NCBI GenBank assembly: GCA_902775135.1
Contig: CACYKY010000016.1
Span: 1-64,000 of the forward strand
Reading direction: 5' to 3'
Source of the DNA: an uncultured Bacteroidota bacterium
Lineage (GTDB): Bacteria > Bacteroidota > Bacteroidia > Bacteroidales > P3
Length of the DNA stretch: 64,000 bases
The position numbers and the translations under genes were made by a program. Every line of letters starts with the position of its first letter. Position 1 is the stretch's first letter. The notes under the pieces were generated by a model. It searched no databases. It saw only the letters and a list, made by a program, of their open reading frames with translations, and was not told the origin of the DNA. This document shows positions 53,185 to 61,862 of this stretch, piece by piece.

Positions 53185-55179
53185 ATGACAAAACATTTTA
53201 TTGCTGCAGCACTGACGGTGCTGGCAGCCGCAAGTGCCGGGGCACAAACCGACACCACCACCCGAACCCATACTTTGGGAGAAGTTTCCATCGAACAACG
53301 CAAAGTTGAAGGCGTGTCGCGCATGGGCGGTGCCGTCAACGGCACCGAACTTGGGCAAGGCGAGCTCTTCCGCGCCGCCTGCTGCAACCTGGGCGAAAGC
53401 TTCGTTACCAATCCGTCGGTCGACGTGAACTACAACGATGCCGCCGTGGGCGCCCGACAAATCAAGCTGCTGGGACTCAGCGGTCAGTATGTGCAGATGC
53501 TCCTTGAAAACCTGCCCGTCACCCTTGGAGCCGCCATGCCCTACTCGCTGGGCTACGTGCCTGGGGCCTGGATGAAGAGCATCTCGGTAAGCAAGGGCGC
53601 TTCGAGCGTCAAGAATGGTTCACAAAGCATCACTGGCCAGATCAATGTGGAATATCTCAAACCTGACGACGACCCAGAACTGAAGCTCAACCTCTATACT
53701 GACAGCCGCCTCAAAAGCGAGTTCAACGTCATGGGCAACATTGAGTTGAACCATAATCTAAGTACAGAAATTTTAGGACATTACGAGAAAGACTTTATGC
53801 ACATGGACGAGGACGGAGACCATTGGATGGACTCGCCCGCGCTCGAACAGCTGCACCTACAGAACCGATGGAAATACCAAAAGGGGCGCTACATCTTGCA
53901 TGCCGGGGTCGGCTATTTGCACGAAAAACGTGAAGGCGGACAGATGAAGGATTATTCAACGAATCCATACCCGATTTACATCAAGGCCAATCGTTTGGAC
54001 GGCTACATGAAGCACGCCCTCCTACTCGACCACGTACATAACACCAACCTTGCTTTCTTGGCCACAGGCAGCATCTACAACCTCGACGGAACTTTCGGCC
54101 TCAAAGAATACGGCGACCGGCAGCGCAGCCTCAACGCCCAGATGGTATTGGAACACGACTTCAGCGACGAGCACAACCTCTCCACCGGTTTCAGCCTCAA
54201 CGCCGACCGATTGGATGAGTCGCAGTCCCTCATGCCGACACAACTGACGACAGAGTACACACCTGGAGTCTATGCGCAATATACTTACAAGCCCACCTAC
54301 AAACTCACCGCCATGGCAGGCCTTCGCGCCGACCACAGCTCGCTCTACGGCCGCACATACCTTACACCGCGCCTGCATGTGAAATGGATACCTGTCGACT
54401 GGATCACCCTCCGAGCCTCCACAGGCAAAGGCTACCGCACTCCCCATGCCCTCGCTGAAAACCACTACCTGCTGACCTCGGGTCGGAACCTTGTACTGGC
54501 AGACCTCAACCAGGAGGAAGCATGGAACAGCGGGGCCAGCCTGGTGTTCTACCTTCCGATAATGGAGCGCACGCTAACGGTCAATTTCGAGTACTACTAT
54601 ACCGACTTTATCAACCAAGCCGTGGTGGACTATGACAGCGATCCCGCCACAATCAGCATTGGCAATCTCGACGGTCGGTCATACTCACACACCGTACAGG
54701 TGGATGCCAACTACGACCTCACGGAAGACCTCAACCTTTTGGCCGCCTTCCGCTACAACCATGTGATGTGCACCTACGGTGGCAAATTGATGGAGAAACC
54801 ACTGCAGAGTCGATACAAAGGCTTGGTAACCTTGAGTTGGAGACCCATGCTGGCGCTGTGGCAGGTGGACCTGACGGTGCAACTCAACGGTGGTGGCCGC
54901 ATCCCCGACCACTACGATGCAACCGGAGTATTGGTGAGCGGAGAAGAATTTCCCATGTACCCACAAATCAACCTACAGGTGATGCGCGAATTCCGTCATT
55001 TCTCACTTTATATCGGCGGAGAAAACCTCACCAACTATCGCCAGAAGAACCCGGTCATCAACGCCGAGAACCCTTGGTCGACCACATTCGACCCCACTCT
55101 TGTATGGGGACCCGTCCACGGAATCATGGCATATGCTGGCATTCGGATGAACCTCGCTTTACCCAAACATGAACATTAA
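53185..55179 (+). CDS. TonB-dependent outer-membrane receptor, probably for a metal
   Basis: 664 residues: signal peptide (MTKHFIAAALTVLAAASAGA), a TonB-box-like segment THTLGEVSIEQ, plug domain with CCNLGESFVTNPSVDVNYND, IKLLGLSGQYVQML and VSKGASSVKNGSQSITGQIN, and a beta-barrel ending VHGIMAYAGIRMNLAL. There is no carboxypeptidase-regulatory domain and no SusD partner, so it is not a glycan transporter. With the Cys-rich gene before it and the metal-binding remnant after it, uptake or export of a metal or metallophore is the best inference. Confidence 0.88.
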   Translation: MTKHFIAAALTVLAAASAGAQTDTTTRTHTLGEVSIEQRKVEGVSRMGGAVNGTELGQGELFRAACCNLGESFVTNPSVDVNYNDAAVGARQIKLLGLSGQYVQMLLENLPVTLGAAMPYSLGYVPGAWMKSISVSKGASSVKNGSQSITGQINVEYLKPDDDPELKLNLYTDSRLKSEFNVMGNIELNHNLSTEILGHYEKDFMHMDEDGDHWMDSPALEQLHLQNRWKYQKGRYILHAGVGYLHEKREGGQMKDYSTNPYPIYIKANRLDGYMKHALLLDHVHNTNLAFLATGSIYNLDGTFGLKEYGDRQRSLNAQMVLEHDFSDEHNLSTGFSLNADRLDESQSLMPTQLTTEYTPGVYAQYTYKPTYKLTAMAGLRADHSSLYGRTYLTPRLHVKWIPVDWITLRASTGKGYRTPHALAENHYLLTSGRNLVLADLNQEEAWNSGASLVFYLPIMERTLTVNFEYYYTDFINQAVVDYDSDPATISIGNLDGRSYSHTVQVDANYDLTEDLNLLAAFRYNHVMCTYGGKLMEKPLQSRYKGLVTLSWRPMLALWQVDLTVQLNGGGRIPDHYDATGVLVSGEEFPMYPQINLQVMREFRHFSLYIGGENLTNYRQKNPVINAENPWSTTFDPTLVWGPVHGIMAYAGIRMNLALPKHEH

Positions 55180-55188
55180 AAAAACAAA

Positions 55189-55314
55189 ATGAAAAAGACC
55201 CTTTTGATGATCAATGTAGAAAAAATCCAAGTGGCGATGAAAGAAATTGGCTACGAAACCAAAGTCATCTCTGACAAACCCAAAGAGGAAAAGAAAAAAA
55301 GTGGTCAAGAATAA
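55189..55314 (+). pseudogene. Remnant of a heavy-metal-associated (HMA) domain protein
   Basis: A 41-codon frame, MKKTLLMINVEKIQVAMKEI continuing GYETKVISDK and a Lys/Glu-rich tail. The VEKIQVAMKEIGYE segment matches the last helix and strand of HMA copper chaperones. The first strand and the CxxC metal site are absent: MKKTLLMIN runs straight into it. An internal deletion is the simple reading. It directly follows the TonB receptor, where such chaperones are expected. It could still be translated as a small peptide. Confidence 0.55.
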
Positions 55315-55321
55315 ACTTTTT

Positions 55322-55352
55322 TTTGTCAGTTTCAAAAAAGTTTGTATTTTTG
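55322..55352 (+). promoter_or_regulatory. Promoter of the DUF177-rpmF pair
   Basis: TTTG at 55322-55325, 19 bases, TATTTTTG at 55345-55352, a full consensus. Confidence 0.8.
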
Positions 55353-55374
55353 CAAACTCAATAGGAGTGTGAAT

Positions 55375-55887
55375 ATGAGCATGAAAGAAGATACAGCAAT
55401 AAGGTTTAGCGGTTTAAAACCAGGCAGATACACCTATTCTTACACCCTAGCCGACGAGTTCTTTGACGAATGGAAAAACGATGAAATCCGTGGAGGAGAG
55501 GTAAAAATCGAGGCAAAAATGGAGCGAATGGAGCACATGTTGATGTTCACTTTCTCCCTGCAGGGAGAGGTAACCACAATGTGCGACCGCTGCCTGGGAG
55601 ACCTGAAGGTCCCCATCGATGGCGAAGAGCATTTGTGCGTCCGCTTCAGCGACACCGAGACCACCGACGACGAAGATGTCGTGGTGCTGCCGGAGAGCGC
55701 CTTCGAGATTGACCTTGCACAATGGCTGTACGAGTACGTAGCCGTACGCATCCCGATGCAGCACGTGCACCCCGACGGAGAATGCGACCCAGAAGTGACG
55801 AAATACATCGTCGACGAGGAAGAAGAGAAGAAGAGAGACGACGACGAAATCGACCCACGCTGGGAAGCGCTGAAAAAGCTGAAATAA
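55375..55887 (+). CDS. DUF177 / YceD family protein
   Basis: 170 residues from the ATG at 55375, which has AGGAG seven bases upstream; the upstream open frame overlaps the promoter. The conserved middle is TTMCDRCLGDLKVPIDGEEH and the tail has the acidic DEEEEKKRDDDEIDPRW stretch, then WEALKKLK typical of YceD. The family is linked to 23S rRNA maturation and nearly always precedes rpmF, as here (rpmF follows 21 bases on). Only two of the four zinc-type Cys seem kept. Confidence 0.88.
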   Translation: MSMKEDTAIRFSGLKPGRYTYSYTLADEFFDEWKNDEIRGGEVKIEAKMERMEHMLMFTFSLQGEVTTMCDRCLGDLKVPIDGEEHLCVRFSDTETTDDEDVVVLPESAFEIDLAQWLYEYVAVRIPMQHVHPDGECDPEVTKYIVDEEEEKKRDDDEIDPRWEALKKLK

Positions 55888-55908
55888 ATAAATTAAAAAA
55901 GTAATAAT

Positions 55909-56094
55909 ATGCCACATCCAAAACACAGATTCTCGCAGACCAGAACGGCCAAGAGAAGAACGCACGATGCGTTGGAGAGCGCTCAGCTGACCACTTGCAG
56001 CAATTGCGGCGCACAAGTAATGTACCACCACGTTTGTCCCGAATGCGGATACTACAGAGGCAAGCTTGCCATCGAAAAGAACGCTGAGGAGTAA
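55909..56094 (+). CDS. rpmF: Ribosomal protein bL32
   Basis: 61 residues: MPHPKHRFSQTRTAKRRTHD and the zinc ribbon TCSNCGAQVMYHHVCPECGYY with its four Cys, so this is the zinc-binding form. It is followed by a bidirectional terminator rather than by plsX and fabH, which come next in many bacteria. Confidence 0.96.
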   Translation: MPHPKHRFSQTRTAKRRTHDALESAQLTTCSNCGAQVMYHHVCPECGYYRGKLAIEKNAEE

Positions 56095-56114
56095 ACAAGT
56101 GAATGCATGAAATG

Positions 56115-56153
56115 AAAAAAAGCGGACCATCCAAAAGATGGCCCGTTTTTTTT
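56115..56153. terminator. Bidirectional terminator after rpmF
   Basis: Stem cgg.ccatc / gatgg.ccg with one mismatch (56123-56131 with 56137-56145), A-run before and T-run after, so it can end rpmF and the Sel1-repeat gene. Confidence 0.85.
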
Positions 56154-56157
56154 ATGT

Positions 56158-56197
56158 GGGTAGGTGGATGGCATCGCCAAGATGCCTCCACCTACCC
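56158..56197. repeat. Second long hairpin in the rpmF/Sel1 gap
   Basis: gggtaggtgga (56158-56168) pairs with tccacctaccc (56187-56197) and the inner ggcatc with gatgcc: a 17-bp stem with one bulge. It lies just after the terminator; possible backup terminator or RNA-stability element. Confidence 0.65.
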
Positions 56198-56209
56198 TCT
56201 TTATTCATG

Positions 56210-59206
56210 TCAAAGCTCGCGGAGCGCCTGCTCGGCAGCCTCCATGCCGGCTTCGGCGGCAACAGAGAGCCAGCGCTTGGCCTCCTTCTTGTTTTTCTTC
56301 ACACCTTCGCCTTTGGCGTAAAGTTGGCCGATATAGTAGCTGCAACGGACATCGCCGGCTTCGGCGCCTTTGAGGAACCATTGGGCAGCCTGCTCCATAT
56401 CCTCCTTCACATAGACGCCTTCAACATAGCACATGGCCACGAGGAAGATGCCGTAGGTGGAACCACGATCGGCAGCCTGCATGTAGAGGTTGTATGCCTT
56501 GCGACTGTTGAGGATGACACCCTCGCCCTCCTCGTAGCAGAGGCCGAGGCGGCAGAGGGCCTCGAGGTCACCTCGGTCGGCGGCCATCTGGTAGAGTTCG
56601 GCAGCACGTTTCTTGTCGAGGGGTACGATTTCGCCACTCTGGTGACTACCAGCCAAACGCCTCATGGCGGTGGTGGAGCCCGTAGCGACGGCGCGATTGT
56701 ACCACTCGAGGGTCTTCACGGTGTCGCGCGGCACCAGCTCGCCAGAGGCGTAATTGTTGCCAATCTCCATCATGGCATCGGCGTTGCCCATGGCGGCAGA
56801 GCTGTCGAGGTAACGCAGCGACAGAGCGGTATCGGCCTCGCATCCGATACCGTAAAGGCGGGCCTGAGAAAGGAAATAGTAGGCCCTTCCCTCTTCGTCG
56901 ACAGGAGCCACATCGCTCAGCATAGAGTAGCCCGCTTCCGGGTCGGCGTCTACACCGGCACCGATAAGCAAGGCCAGGCCGCATTGGACATAGGCCTCGC
57001 GGCTGCCGTTGCTGGCGGCGCTGGAGAGATAGCTCCAGGCCTGGGGATAGGCCTCCTGCGTCCACAGGTAGCGGCCCATCATGTAGTCGCCTCGGGGGTC
57101 GTCGCCCTTCGAGGCTTCGTAATAGTAGGCCAAAGCAGTATCGCCACTACGCTCCACACCAGGCCAACCGTAGTTGTAGTAGTCGCCGATGACGGCCATC
57201 GAGCGGTAGGAGCCCACCTTGGCGGCATCGCGGAAGTAGGGCAATGCCGACAAGGTGTCTTTTTCGACACCGATGCCACGCAGGTAGCTGTCGCCCACAT
57301 AGTAGAGTCCGGCGGCATTGTCGTCTTCGATAGCGGCAGCCATCTGATAGAGCTCAAAGGCACGGGCGGAGTCGGCCTTGACGGTAGAGGTACCGTTGCG
57401 ATAGAAGTCGCCAAGATAGGCATAGCCGTCGCTGATGCCAGCCTCGCCGGCACGCAGATAGTACTGCATGGCCAGCGCGGTGTCGGGTTCCACACCACGA
57501 CCGTGCTCATAGGCGATGGCGAGTTGCATGAGGGAGACGCCGTCGTTCTGGTCGGCCAGCTGGCGGAACCAGTAGAGGGCGCTGTCGAGGTTCTGCTCGC
57601 AGGCAATACCCTGCTGGTAGGTGTAACCGAGGGCGTACATGCCGTCACGATCGCCTGCCTGTGAGGAACGCAGAAGGAGTTGGTGTCCTCGGGCGAGGGT
57701 GGCCGGAAGAGTGTCGAGCGAGCCGTTGATGCAAAGACGGCCCAGCTGGTAGTCGGCCTGCGGAACGGCAGCCTTCTCGTAGCACTCGGCGGCTTTGCGG
57801 TAGTTGGGCTTTTCGAGGGATTCATAGTACGAGCCGAGGGTCAGCCAGCAGTCGGACGAGCCTTTGCGGCCGCCCTCCTCGAGGAACTTGACGGCCTGTT
57901 TGTCGTTGCCGTCTATCTGGCGGGACATGACCGCGAGGAAGACATAGGCATCGTTGTTGCCGTTGGCCACAGCCATATGGAAGCAGCGGCGTGCGTTGTC
58001 GACATCGCCCATATCCAAATAAGTGCGGCCGGCAGACACACGGAGCTCCTCGTCGCCCCAGTCGGCGCCCTGAAGGGCATAGCGCAACGCCGTCTGGTAG
58101 TCCTCGGCTTCAGCAGCCTTCATGGCATAATAACCGGCGGCCTGGGTGCTCTCCAGCTCGTAGGCCAGTTTGTTGTAGTATTCTATACTGTCGGCATTCC
58201 CTTTGATGGAGAAGTAGCGGCAAAGGTTGTTGATGGAGGCCACATCCTTCTTGCGCGCACCACGATGCCAATAGCGGACGGCCATAGCGGTGTCGACAGG
58301 CGTGAACTCACCATAGATGTACGAAGTGGCAATGAAGTCGTAGTTTTCATATTCCGGTTCATCCCCTATCTCTTCGAAGAGTCGCAGGGCGAGGGCCTTG
58401 TCGCGGAGGGTGGTATCGGTGGCATAGGCCAAGAGACGGGCCTCATACATCTTATATAATACATCCCCATGATACTTTTCTTTCAAACGGCGGTATTCCG
58501 CCAATGCTGCACGCTCGTCTTGGGGCATACCCATCCCGGCTGCCTGATAGCGAGGAAGGGCCATGATGCAAGCTGTTTCTCCAGAAGAGATGCCCTTTTG
58601 GAGTGTCTTCACGGCCGTCTTCTCGTCGCCCGTCATCATATAGTATGTGGCCATCAGCATGTATTTCTGGCTGTGACAGGTGCCGCCCTTCAGCTTCTTC
58701 AGGCATTGGAAGGCCTGCTGCACATCATGCGGATAGGCGGTGCTGCCGGAGAGGAGCAGGCGGCCCTTGAGGGTCAAAGCATCTTCACTCCCCATAGCGA
58801 TGGCCTTTTCATTCAGCTCCTTGAAGCGCTGCACATCTTTTTTCACGCCCACGCCTTCCAGATAGCAGATACCCAAGCGGTAGGTGCCGTAGGGCGAGCC
58901 GGCGTCGGCCGAGGCCTTGGCCAGACGGTAGCACTCCGTGCTGTCGTGCCCAAGGGCGGAATAGTAGAGCGTCAGGCGCGAGAGGTCGCCCTTGGCATCC
59001 TTGTTGCCAGCGGCATCGGCCTGGCGATAGAGCTCGAGGGCCTTCGCCGTGTCCACCGGCAGGCCGTAGCCCGCCTCGTAATGTGCTGCCAGCTCGCGCA
59101 TGGCCTCGGTGTCGCCCTTGGCGACCTTCTTTTGCAGCTTCTCCACCTGCTGACCGAAACACACCAGCGGGGCAAAAAGCATCAAAGTAATCAGAATCTT
59201 CTTCAT
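56210..59206 (-). CDS. Large exported Sel1-repeat protein
   Basis: 998 residues with signal peptide MKKILITLMLFAPLVCFGQ and then Sel1/TPR-type repeats of about 36-40 residues along the whole length (AMRELAAHYEAGYGLPVDTA, AHYEAGYG-like A-x(n)-G-x-G-V cores, e.g. GTYRLGICYLEGVGVKKDV, GLYYVGDSYLRGIGVEKDT, GIFLVAMCYVEGVYVKED). More than twenty repeats can be counted roughly. Such proteins form superhelical scaffolds for protein partners; the partner is unknown. No other domain is visible. It reads as a single gene. Confidence 0.88.
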   Translation of the reverse strand: MKKILITLMLFAPLVCFGQQVEKLQKKVAKGDTEAMRELAAHYEAGYGLPVDTAKALELYRQADAAGNKDAKGDLSRLTLYYSALGHDSTECYRLAKASADAGSPYGTYRLGICYLEGVGVKKDVQRFKELNEKAIAMGSEDALTLKGRLLLSGSTAYPHDVQQAFQCLKKLKGGTCHSQKYMLMATYYMMTGDEKTAVKTLQKGISSGETACIMALPRYQAAGMGMPQDERAALAEYRRLKEKYHGDVLYKMYEARLLAYATDTTLRDKALALRLFEEIGDEPEYENYDFIATSYIYGEFTPVDTAMAVRYWHRGARKKDVASINNLCRYFSIKGNADSIEYYNKLAYELESTQAAGYYAMKAAEAEDYQTALRYALQGADWGDEELRVSAGRTYLDMGDVDNARRCFHMAVANGNNDAYVFLAVMSRQIDGNDKQAVKFLEEGGRKGSSDCWLTLGSYYESLEKPNYRKAAECYEKAAVPQADYQLGRLCINGSLDTLPATLARGHQLLLRSSQAGDRDGMYALGYTYQQGIACEQNLDSALYWFRQLADQNDGVSLMQLAIAYEHGRGVEPDTALAMQYYLRAGEAGISDGYAYLGDFYRNGTSTVKADSARAFELYQMAAAIEDDNAAGLYYVGDSYLRGIGVEKDTLSALPYFRDAAKVGSYRSMAVIGDYYNYGWPGVERSGDTALAYYYEASKGDDPRGDYMMGRYLWTQEAYPQAWSYLSSAASNGSREAYVQCGLALLIGAGVDADPEAGYSMLSDVAPVDEEGRAYYFLSQARLYGIGCEADTALSLRYLDSSAAMGNADAMMEIGNNYASGELVPRDTVKTLEWYNRAVATGSTTAMRRLAGSHQSGEIVPLDKKRAAELYQMAADRGDLEALCRLGLCYEEGEGVILNSRKAYNLYMQAADRGSTYGIFLVAMCYVEGVYVKEDMEQAAQWFLKGAEAGDVRCSYYIGQLYAKGEGVKKNKKEAKRWLSVAAEAGMEAAEQALREL

Positions 59207-59275
59207 AAGGTATTTATTTTTAATTTTTTATCAATATCACCATTTGTGGTTAGTCGCTATTTTCAACAAAGGTCG

Positions 59276-59283
59276 TATCTTTG
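59276..59283 (+). promoter_or_regulatory. Promoter box for the candidate small RNA
   Basis: Plus-strand TATCTTTG between two minus-strand genes, so it does not serve either. A TTTG lies at 59243-59246, farther than the ideal spacing. Confidence 0.6.
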
Positions 59284-59289
59284 CATCCG

Positions 59290-59389
59290 AAATGGAACGA
59301 ACAAACCAGCAATAAAGTCATCATCCATTTTGTGTTTTAGGATTAATAGCATAGAGGTCGCCTTAAGCCAGCGGCCTCTTTGTTTTTTT
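59290..59389 (+). ncRNA. Candidate intergenic small RNA
   Basis: About 100 bases from just after the plus-strand TATCTTTG box to an intrinsic terminator. The first hairpin can form from aaatgg (59290-59295) and ccattt (59325-59330) around a 29-base loop. The terminator stem is agaggtcgc (59353-59361) / gcggcctct (59371-59379) followed by a T-run. No reading frame of note is present in the transcript. I do not recognise it as 6S, tmRNA, SRP or RNase P. It is opposite in orientation to both neighbours. Confidence 0.55.
59353..59389 (+). terminator. Intrinsic terminator of the candidate small RNA
   Basis: Perfect 9-bp stem with one G-U pair, loop cttaagcca, then ttgttttttt. Confidence 0.85.
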
Positions 59390-59441
59390 ATGGATCTTCC
59401 CTTATTCATATTATATATATAACCACAAAATTGCCAATTTT

Positions 59442-60116
59442 CTACAAGAGGGGGTCTATTTTAACTTTATTTAACTTTTGTATCCTATAAAGACGGCACA
59501 CTCCAAAGGTCAGTTTTTGCCAATCGGGGGAGAAGTCGTAGCCCGTTTTATTCAGCACACGCAGGAAATCGACACCTTTGGGGAATCGTTCGATACTCGC
59601 CGGGAGATAGGTGTAGGCCTCGCGGTTGCCGGCAATTCGGCTGCCAAGCCAAGGGATGATATGCCGCGTGTAAAGATTATAGAACGGTCTGATCATCTTG
59701 CTGTCGGGCGTTGCCAGTTCCAGTATCACCATCATTCCTCCCGTTTTCAGCACACGCATCATCTCTGCCAACCCTTTCTCCAGATGCACGAAGTTGCGCA
59801 CCCCGAAGGCACAGGTGACAGCATCGAAGGCCTCGTCGGGGAAGGGTAACTGTTCGGCGTCAGCCACTTTCCACTTTCCACTTTCCGCTTTCCGCTTGGC
59901 TATAGCGAGCATCTCTTCGCTGAGGTCCACACCGGTCACGGTGCAGCCACGCTTCAGCAACTCCACCACCATATCGCCCGTGCCGCAGGCCACATCCAGC
60001 ACATTGCCATGCAACCCTCGCACGGCTCGCCGCCGCCACAGGCGGTCGAGACCGAGGGTCATGAGATGGTTCATGCGGTCGTAGTCGCGCGCTATTTTGT
60101 CGAAGTCGTAGGCCAT
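59442..60116 (-). CDS. menG: Demethylmenaquinone methyltransferase
   Basis: MenG/UbiE methylates demethylmenaquinone to menaquinone, the last step in the pathway. 224 residues: DFDKIARDYDRMNHLMTLGLD, NVLDVACGTGDMVVELLK (SAM motif I), VTGVDLSEEML, FGVRNFVHLEKGLAEMMRVL and the late YLPASIERFP. Residues around SGKWKVA (encoded at 59864-59897) lie between VDLSEEMLAIAKRKA and DAEQLPFPDEAFD and are encoded by ggaaagtgg/ggaaagc filler, so the loop there is longer and repeat-derived. It is three bases before menA's coding region end on the same strand, so menA-menG form an operon. Confidence 0.94.
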   Translation of the reverse strand: MAYDFDKIARDYDRMNHLMTLGLDRLWRRRAVRGLHGNVLDVACGTGDMVVELLKRGCTVTGVDLSEEMLAIAKRKAESGKWKVADAEQLPFPDEAFDAVTCAFGVRNFVHLEKGLAEMMRVLKTGGMMVILELATPDSKMIRPFYNLYTRHIIPWLGSRIAGNREAYTYLPASIERFPKGVDFLRVLNKTGYDFSPDWQKLTFGVCRLYRIQKLNKVKIDPLL

Positions 60117-60119
60117 AGG

Positions 60120-61037
60120 CTACCAGATAGGCCAGGGGCAAGTTAGTTCAATATTGTATACCTCCGCATACCACCAGGCCAGCACGAAGGTGCTGAGGAC
60201 CAGCAACGGCAGCATGGGGTCGAGACGCTTCCCTTTGCGGCGCCACACGCCGATGATGTGCCACAGGAAGAAGGGGCTGAGAGGCAATACGCACATAAAC
60301 AGGTCTTCCGTGTTCCATGCAAAACAGGCAACGCCTAGTACCACCAGCAGTGTCTGATAGATTTTGGCAGCACGCTCGCCGATACGCAGCGGGATGGTCT
60401 TGCGGAGCCCCTCGTCACTCTGCATGTCGCGGATGTTGTTGACATTGAGCACCGCCACGCTCAAAAGTCCTACACCGATGGCTGAAGCCATGACGGGCAG
60501 GAGGCTCTGTGTATAGGGCGACAGAAGTGTGTGGGCAATGACGTAATGGCTGCCCAGCACGCTTGCAAGGCCAAAGAAAAGGAAGACAAAGAGGTCGCCC
60601 AGGCCTATGTAGCCGTAGGGCTTCTTGCCGAGGGTGTAGTGCGTGGCCGCCCAGATGGCTGCCGCACCCAAAAGGATGAACACCCAGAACTCGATGCTGT
60701 TCAAGGGAAAACTCAAGAGGAGCATGATGAGTCCACTGACGGCGCAAAGGACGACAAAGATGTTGATAGCGCGCCACATCTGCTTTACTGTGAGGCCGCC
60801 GTCGGCCATGCTGTAGTTAGGGCCATCCCTACCCTCGCCGTCCACACCGCTGAGATGGTCGCCCAGCTCGTTGCTCAGGTTGGTGAGTATCTGCAGCATG
60901 ACGGCGGTGAGGACAAGGAAGATGTGCGTCCCCGGGCGACATGCTGGATGGGCATACCCCATAACACCTCCGCACACCACGCCCGCCAGCGACAGGGGCA
61001 ATGTGCGGAGACGCATGGATTTTATCAAAGGGTTCAT
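60120..61037 (-). CDS. menA: 1,4-dihydroxy-2-naphthoate prenyltransferase
   Basis: MenA attaches the isoprenoid tail to DHNA in the membrane. 305 residues, with around eight hydrophobic segments. The first Asp-rich region is NELGDHLSGVDGEGR (in place of the usual NDYxDxxxG), and the second motif is in NVNNIRDMQSDEGLRKTIPLRIG. It precedes menG by three bases on the same strand. The upstream gap is an actagtt array with no consensus promoter. Confidence 0.93.
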   Translation of the reverse strand: MNPLIKSMRLRTLPLSLAGVVCGGVMGYAHPACRPGTHIFLVLTAVMLQILTNLSNELGDHLSGVDGEGRDGPNYSMADGGLTVKQMWRAINIFVVLCAVSGLIMLLLSFPLNSIEFWVFILLGAAAIWAATHYTLGKKPYGYIGLGDLFVFLFFGLASVLGSHYVIAHTLLSPYTQSLLPVMASAIGVGLLSVAVLNVNNIRDMQSDEGLRKTIPLRIGERAAKIYQTLLVVLGVACFAWNTEDLFMCVLPLSPFFLWHIIGVWRRKGKRLDPMLPLLVLSTFVLAWWYAEVYNIELTCPWPIW

Positions 61038-61057
61038 TGTTGACTGTATTGTTTTTT

Positions 61058-61148
61058 TATTTCTAGTTTTACTAGTTTATCTAGTTTTACTAGTTTATCT
61101 AGTTTAACTAGTTCAACTAGAACAACTAGAACAACTAGAACAACTAGA
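61058..61148. repeat. actagtt simple-sequence array
   Basis: About ten imperfect copies of tagttttactagtttatc words between menA and the four-helix gene; it runs up to the four-helix stop codon. Related arrays are at 45218-45290 and 61795-61862. Confidence 0.88.
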
Positions 61149-61779
61149 ATTTAATCCCATGGTCATTAAGTATTGCTTTCAGCCGCTTGTTTTCCTCCTC
61201 AAGGTATTGAAGCCTGGCTTCTTGCTCCTGGCGGTAACCTGTGCGGGCAGCATGCATACGTTCTTTGATGCCTCCCTCTGTCACAAAACGCTTCTCCAGA
61301 TAGTCAAGGTACGAGACCAGCATCTTGTCCGTCATACGGCAAACGGTGATGGCCATATTGCAGAACTCTTCGTCCGAGAGCTTTTCAGCCATACTAGCAA
61401 AAGCCCCGAAATCATTGTTCTCCCTACAGAAGGCCAGCATAGCGTCGAAACGGGGATGATGATTGCTCCACAGTTCGAGATGGTGGCCTTTCAGGTAGTC
61501 CTCGTAGTCTTCACGCAGTTCGCCTATGCTGGCTCGCGCCACATTGAGCAACTTGAGCTCCATCTCGGTACTTGTCTTTCCATCTTCGCTTCCCTCCACA
61601 ATGTTCTGCTTGCCGCTGCGGGCAGCCTGCACCATCTGATCGACGGTGCGGTCGCCAAATGATGGCAGAAACCTCCGACAGAAGACAACTGTCAACTGGT
61701 ACAGCACATCGCTCTTTCTATAGAGATGGAGGTTGTGCCAGTCGGCAGTCGGCTTGAAGATGGAACGCGGCCCTTGCAT
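61144..61779 (-). CDS. Four-helix bundle protein with suffix domain
   Basis: 211 residues. The middle (DRTVDQMVQAARSGKQNIVE and GSEDGKTSTEMELKLLNVARASIGEL) matches the family of four-helix bundle proteins, and the C-terminal coiled-coil-like tail (GYRQEQEARLQYLEEENKRL) matches the longer 'suffix domain' variant. It differs from the shorter protein at 6514-6987, though both fall in the same superfamily. Function unknown. The gene is bracketed by actagtt arrays on both sides. Confidence 0.78.
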   Translation of the reverse strand: MQGPRSIFKPTADWHNLHLYRKSDVLYQLTVVFCRRFLPSFGDRTVDQMVQAARSGKQNIVEGSEDGKTSTEMELKLLNVARASIGELREDYEDYLKGHHLELWSNHHPRFDAMLAFCRENNDFGAFASMAEKLSDEEFCNMAITVCRMTDKMLVSYLDYLEKRFVTEGGIKERMHAARTGYRQEQEARLQYLEEENKRLKAILNDHGIKF

Positions 61780-61794
61780 AGCTTTTTTTCTTCT

Positions 61795-61862
61795 AGTTTT
61801 TCTAGTATAACTAGTTTAACTAGTTTAACTAGTTTCTCTAGTTTTTCTAGTTTCTCTAGTTT
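61795..61862. repeat. actagtt simple-sequence array
   Basis: Imperfect copies of agtttaactagtttctc words; lies between aspS and the four-helix gene and reaches the aspS stop. The last aspS codons are partly within it. Confidence 0.88.
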
